Source: JBHOQS01 sp042408875 (GTDB taxonomy: Bacteria; Chloroflexota; UBA11872; JBHOQS01). From it: DNA of 64,000 nt. The notes beneath the pieces are model-generated. The model did no database searches and was not told where the DNA came from. It saw nothing but the letters and a program-made list of their open reading frames with translations. Within the stretch, counting starts at the first letter, position 1, and every line of letters starts with the position of its first letter. Made by a program: the position numbers and the translations under genes. The stretch covers positions 124,001 to 188,000 of the forward strand of contig JBHOQS010000019.1 of assembly GCA_042408875.1 (NCBI GenBank). Direction: 5' to 3'. Below are positions 60,519 through 64,000 of this stretch, piece by piece.

Positions 60519-61541
60519 TCAGCCGCGTGCGCCTGCCGGGGTACCGACCAGCCGTACCTCACGGCCAGTGCTGGCGGACTGCTCGAGCGCGCTCATGGCG
60601 GCGACGATCTCGCGCCCGTATTCCCCGGTGATCGGCGGCTCCCGGTCGTTAACGATCGCCTGGACCAGATCGGCCAGTTCCCCAGCCATGCCCAGGCGCT
60701 GCTCCTTTGGAGGCTCAAGGGGCACCCACCCCCCCTTCCGCGAGACCCAGCAGCCCTGCTGCGGCGGATATGAGGCGACCTTCAGCATTGCCCGGGTGGC
60801 AACGACATCATGCTGATAGTGCTCGACGCCGTTCAAATACGCGGCGTGCTGGATCGTTGCCTGGAGGCCGCCTGCAAATTCCAGCAGGCCAATGAAGCTG
60901 TCATCAGCTTTGACCTTGTCTCCAAAGATGAAATTCCCGACGCGCCCCTTCACCGCCACAATGGGCTGCCCGGCGAACCAGCGCATCACGTCGATCATGT
61001 GCGCGCCGTTCATCTGGAGCATGCCGCCGCCCTTGGAACGGTCCATGCCCCAGGCCGGGCGGCTTTCCAATCCCAGCGGCTTCGTCCAGTGCAACGTCAT
61101 ATACACGAGCTCACCCAGCTCACCGCTATCGATGAGTTGCTTCGCCAGACGGTTATACGCGTTGTAGTGCTGGCTGTGACCGACCATGAGCTTGACGCCG
61201 TTGCGCCTAGCCGCCTCAAGCATACGGTCGCACTCATCCACCTCCATGGCCATCGGCTTTTCGACAAAGATATGCTTGCCGGCCTTGGCGGCGTCTACTG
61301 CGACGCGTTCGTGCAACCAGTGGGGCAGCCCGATCATGACGATGTGCACATCCGGCCGGTCAAGTAAGGCGCGGTAGTCTGCCACGGTCTCGCAGCAGCC
61401 GATCTCTGCGGCCATGCGGCGCCGCTGCTCATCGAGCTCCGCCACAGCCACCAGCCGGACATCCGGCACATTCTGGGCCGCTCGGACATGCCCATGGCCT
61501 ACGCGGCCAAAGCCAATGATGCCTACTCCCAGCTTCTCCAT
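60519..61541 (-). CDS. Gfo/Idh/MocA family NAD(P)-dependent oxidoreductase
   Basis: The 340-residue protein has the Rossmann site VGIIGFGRVGHGHVRA (GxGxxG-type), the family EKPMAMEVDECDRML segment with the conserved Lys in EKP, HSQHYNAYNRL and the second-domain GGGMLQMNGAHMIDVMRWF with His. Members oxidise or reduce hydroxyls of sugars, inositols and similar compounds. Its downstream neighbours are unrelated; upstream lie the isomerase and racemase-like genes, so it may act with them in one catabolic operon. Start at 61541 fits the family; the longer reading frame lacks a ribosome site. Confidence 0.92.
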   Translation of the reverse strand: MEKLGVGIIGFGRVGHGHVRAAQNVPDVRLVAVAELDEQRRRMAAEIGCCETVADYRALLDRPDVHIVMIGLPHWLHERVAVDAAKAGKHIFVEKPMAMEVDECDRMLEAARRNGVKLMVGHSQHYNAYNRLAKQLIDSGELGELVYMTLHWTKPLGLESRPAWGMDRSKGGGMLQMNGAHMIDVMRWFAGQPIVAVKGRVGNFIFGDKVKADDSFIGLLEFAGGLQATIQHAAYLNGVEHYQHDVVATRAMLKVASYPPQQGCWVSRKGGWVPLEPPKEQRLGMAGELADLVQAIVNDREPPITGEYGREIVAAMSALEQSASTGREVRLVGTPAGARG

Positions 61542-61584
61542 TGTCCTGTGATCCTCGCTCAGATGCCGGCCGCGGCCCCGGCAG

Positions 61585-62415
61585 CTAGAGCACGCTCTCG
61601 AGGAAACGGCGTGCAATCAGGAGCCCCCGGCGCATTTTGTCGATGTCCTCCGTGAACCCCCATACACGATCCTCGTGCTCGATGTTGATCGGCCCCTCGT
61701 AGCCAATCTCGTAGAGCACGTCCACGTACTTGCGCCAGTCGACTACGCCGTAGCCCGGCAGGCGGTAGCGCCACCAGGTCTCACGCTCCACCAGCGGGCC
61801 ATAGATACCGTAGCGATTGCGTCGCTCAGGGAAGAGCTCCGTGTCCTTCGCATGAACGTAGAAGACGCGGTCGCGATACTGCCGCAGCGCCCACAGCCAG
61901 TCAATATGCAGCACGACCAGATGTGAGGGATCGAAGTTCAACCCGATGTTCGGCGACGGCACCGCATTGAAGCAGGCATCCCAGCGATCGGGAGCGATGA
62001 GCAGATTGCGCCCCTGGCTATGCCAGTGCTCGAAGGCAATCTTCACACCCTGCTGCTCGGCGTGCCTGGCTACGGGGCCAAAGCCGGCCTTGAACAGCTC
62101 GATCTGATCGGCGCCGCTGCGCCCTTCGACCATGCGATGGCCAAAACAGAGCACGCGCACGCCCTGCCGTGCAGCAGAGTCGATCGCCGCCTTCGCCTCA
62201 GCGATCGCTCGCTCGCGCTCGGCATCGTCGGCCGTCAGCAACTGCACCCGCGGGGCAGCAGCCCAGGCCGTCAGGCCATGCACGCGCAAAGTCTCGGCGA
62301 GTCCGTCATGCAGGCTAGTCTCGATATCGGCAAAGCCATTCGCAGCCGCCCAGCGTGCGTTCTCCTCCAGCGGCAGGCGGCTCATTGCGCCGGTCAAGCG
62401 GATGCCAATCTTCAC
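61585..62415 (-). CDS. TIM-barrel sugar phosphate isomerase/epimerase
   Basis: The 276-residue protein (start GTG 62415, GGAGGG 4-8 nt upstream) is an AP_endonuc_2-type barrel: VKIAFEHWHSQGRNLLI (metal Glu and His), IGLNFDPSHLVVL (Asp/His), VFYVHAKDTELFPER and the closing INIEHEDRVWGF (final Glu). The set gives a full metal site. It lies between the Gfo/Idh/MocA gene and the alanine-racemase-like gene on the same strand, spaced by 43 and 50 nt, forming a probable three-gene operon. Confidence 0.87.
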   Translation of the reverse strand: MKIGIRLTGAMSRLPLEENARWAAANGFADIETSLHDGLAETLRVHGLTAWAAAPRVQLLTADDAERERAIAEAKAAIDSAARQGVRVLCFGHRMVEGRSGADQIELFKAGFGPVARHAEQQGVKIAFEHWHSQGRNLLIAPDRWDACFNAVPSPNIGLNFDPSHLVVLHIDWLWALRQYRDRVFYVHAKDTELFPERRNRYGIYGPLVERETWWRYRLPGYGVVDWRKYVDVLYEIGYEGPINIEHEDRVWGFTEDIDKMRRGLLIARRFLESVL

Positions 62416-62465
62416 CCTACCCTCCATAAGTACAGTGCATGCGGCCGGGCCCGGCCGCATGCACG

Positions 62466-63515
62466 TTATCGGATCTTCCCGCGGGCCAGCACCGGCCAGA
62501 TGGCGACGACCTTTCCGCCGCGGTGGGCGGCAACGTAGTCGTGCAGATTAGTCGTGCCACAGGCGTGCATAGGAATGATGTTCAGGCGCTGGCCCACACG
62601 GAGCTGTCCCTGGAACTTCTCCGTGTTCAGAATGCCATGCTCTTCGTTCATGCGCTCGAGATAGATCTCCGGGTATTCGACGCAGTAGCCGTTTGGTTTG
62701 TCAGGGCTGATGGCATCGTTGGTGAAGGTCTTCGAGCCGCCGTCCACCGTCGCCTTGCCCGGATAGGCCGTGCTCACCACCGTCACCATCACCGTCATGG
62801 CACACTGCTCGATGGTGCAGCGGCCGGAGCGGGCCACGCTCAGGTCGTTGTAGATGTAGGTGCCGGAGCGATGCTCGGTGCAGCCGATCTCTTTGGACAC
62901 CTCCTGCGCGCCCGTGCCACCACCGCTGATCACGTTCACGGTGAAGCCATCATGTTCAAGCAGTTCACGCGTGCGGCCGAACACCTCCTTCATGTGCGGC
63001 CGGCTGGGATAGCACATCAGCCCCTCGAACGTGAGACCCGGCAGATCGTGTACCAGCCGGGCCAGCGCCAGCGCCTCCTCAGGCGTCTGCACACCGGCGC
63101 GGTGGCTGCCGCTATCCATTTCGATGAGCACCGGCACTGTGACGCCTTCGGACCGGGCGAGTTCTGAGATGCCGCGGGCAGTCGGCTCGCTATCCAGCGC
63201 CACTGTCACGCGCGCCTGGAAGCTCAACTGGACCAGGCGCTCGACCTTGGAGCGGCCGACAATATTGTAGGGGATCAGGATGTCCTTAAAGCCGGCGGCA
63301 GCAAAGACCTCGGCTTCGCCCAGCTTCTGGCACGTGATCCCGATCGCCCCGGCCTCCATCTGCTTCCAGCCGATGGCGGGGATCTTGTGTGTCTTAATGT
63401 GCGGGCGGTTCTTCAGGCCCAGGCGATCGAGGTCCCGCTGCAACCGAATGATGTTGTCCTCGAGCTTATCGAGGTCGACCAGCATGACCGGGGTGTCGAG
63501 CTCACCTATATGCAT
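62466..63515 (-). CDS. PLP-dependent D-threonine aldolase/D-serine dehydratase-like protein
   Basis: The 349-residue protein is an alanine-racemase fold (type III PLP) enzyme: MHIGELDTPVMLVDLDKL, the Schiff-base Lys in RPHIKTHKIPAI, VLIEMDSGSHRAGV, SGGGTGAQE and the C-terminal metal site with His/Cys in IIPMHACGTTNLHD, which is the mark of the D-threonine aldolase/DSD subfamily. It cleaves or dehydrates a D-3-hydroxyamino acid. First gene of the three-gene unit with the isomerase and the Gfo/Idh/MocA dehydrogenase. Confidence 0.9.
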   Translation of the reverse strand: MHIGELDTPVMLVDLDKLEDNIIRLQRDLDRLGLKNRPHIKTHKIPAIGWKQMEAGAIGITCQKLGEAEVFAAAGFKDILIPYNIVGRSKVERLVQLSFQARVTVALDSEPTARGISELARSEGVTVPVLIEMDSGSHRAGVQTPEEALALARLVHDLPGLTFEGLMCYPSRPHMKEVFGRTRELLEHDGFTVNVISGGGTGAQEVSKEIGCTEHRSGTYIYNDLSVARSGRCTIEQCAMTVMVTVVSTAYPGKATVDGGSKTFTNDAISPDKPNGYCVEYPEIYLERMNEEHGILNTEKFQGQLRVGQRLNIIPMHACGTTNLHDYVAAHRGGKVVAIWPVLARGKIR

Positions 63516-63700
63516 CGTCGCCGCGCCTCCTTGCCACGTTGCCCTCTCAAGGCTCTCCTAGCGCTACTCCGGGGCCACTTCAGGGCTGCGCCATTATAAC
63601 AGCATGGCCGCTGGCGTACAGCATGTCGTCGTAGCGACATCATCACCAGGCCACCTGTTCACGCCACTGGGCGGGCCATCCAGGGACAGGGCACCACCAA

Positions 63701-64000
63701 CTATCCGAGCCTCGCCAGCGCCTCGGCAGCGGGAGCGAAGTGCGCATTATACCGGAGCGCAGTCTGGAAGGCCTGGCGGGCCTGCGCTAGCTGTCCCAGT
63801 GCGAGCAAGGCGCGGCCGCGGAAATAGTGGGATTCCTCAAGGTTCGCAGCCGTACGGAGGTTATAGGCCGCAAGATCGAGGATATCCTGCCAGCGCCCAA
63901 CAGCCTCGTACGCCTGGAAGGGGCCGAACTGGTACCACAGCATCCGCCACGGCAGGCCAAGCTGCCGGGCTCGGTCGTAGGCGGTGGCCGCATCTGCGAA
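63701..64000 (-). CDS. C-terminal part of a TPR-repeat protein, cut by window edge
   Basis: The frame runs in from the right edge and stops at 63701. The visible part (99 residues) has tetratricopeptide-like helices: WQDILDLAAYNLRTAANL, then ESHYFRGRALLALGQLAQAR, QAFQTALRYNAHFAPAAEAL. It is likely an extracytoplasmic or cytoplasmic scaffold; the beginning is not visible, so no further assignment is possible. Confidence 0.65.
   Translation of the reverse strand, partial: FADAATAYDRARQLGLPWRMLWYQFGPFQAYEAVGRWQDILDLAAYNLRTAANLEESHYFRGRALLALGQLAQARQAFQTALRYNAHFAPAAEALARLG

Overview
This is a GC-rich bacterial chromosome segment with about 58 supported protein genes, one tRNA, no rRNA, no CRISPR array and no intact mobile element. 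The gene set suggests a member of the phylum Chloroflexota. The pointers are a fused E1 alpha/beta 2-oxoacid dehydrogenase, a UPF0182 membrane protein, an R3H/AAA ATPase, a YbaB-RecR pair, a cupredoxin with an unusual C-terminal extension, a diderm-independent cell-wall gene set and an archaeal-type ATP-dependent DNA ligase. The phylum assignment is inferred from gene content, not from a marker tree.

Layout. 1-12.5 kb is mostly a catabolic region for carbohydrates and small organic molecules: FAD oxidoreductase, PhyH-type dioxygenase, nitrilase and isochorismatase-type hydrolases, NHL propeller, three TIM-barrel sugar isomerases, rhamnose mutarotase and an AraA-like isomerase. It is interrupted by tRNA-Val(CAC) and infC. 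12.7-19.2 kb is an accessory redox/regulatory stretch: thioredoxin-fold protein, Crp/Fnr regulator, secreted cupredoxin, Tat-type secreted protein, zinc-ribbon fragments, a sigma-factor remnant, a membrane protein, a two-finger C2H2 protein and an AhpD-like gene with an in-frame TGA. 19.4-25.1 kb holds a CDP-alcohol phosphatidyltransferase, small zinc proteins, dapF, membrane proteins and a response regulator/histidine kinase pair. 25.6-27.7 kb has two oligopeptide-type ABC ATPases without permeases. 28.2-34.9 kb carries a c-di-AMP receptor, R3H ATPase, GNAT protein, YbaB, RecR, DUF951 and an MFS transporter. 35-48.6 kb carries an Fe-ADH, fused E1, UPF0182, MnmG, a secreted glycosidase, an Ldh_2 dehydrogenase and RluD. 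48.7-59.6 kb carries a zinc-ribbon protein, LysM/M23 peptidase, FGGY kinase, HolA, MoaA, UvrD/PcrA and DNA ligase. 59.7-64 kb carries a YtfJ/GerW-like protein, a second sugar/amino-acid module and a partial TPR protein.

How the genes work together. The sugar isomerases, mutarotase, Gfo/Idh/MocA dehydrogenase, FGGY kinase and oxidoreductases look like parts of dispersed pathways for plant-type sugars and derivatives. Two promoter regions in or near this set carry clear palindromic operators (8.07-8.19 kb and 12.49-12.55 kb).

The most notable observation is at 18676-19203. An AhpD/carboxymuconolactone-decarboxylase gene is open across a single TGA that stands exactly where the second catalytic cysteine of the CxxCxxxH motif should be. 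A GC-stemmed hairpin with a GG-starting loop follows 20 nt downstream. This is what a bacterial selenoprotein of the AhpD-like class looks like. A second in-frame TGA (17467) in a zinc-ribbon ORF nearby is weaker and may be a nonsense mutation. Other points of interest are an apparent AUC start for infC, an operator array between the cupredoxin and its neighbour, a run of short tandem duplications between 13.3 and 21.1 kb, and a structured, possibly noncoding transcript near 27.8-28.1 kb.
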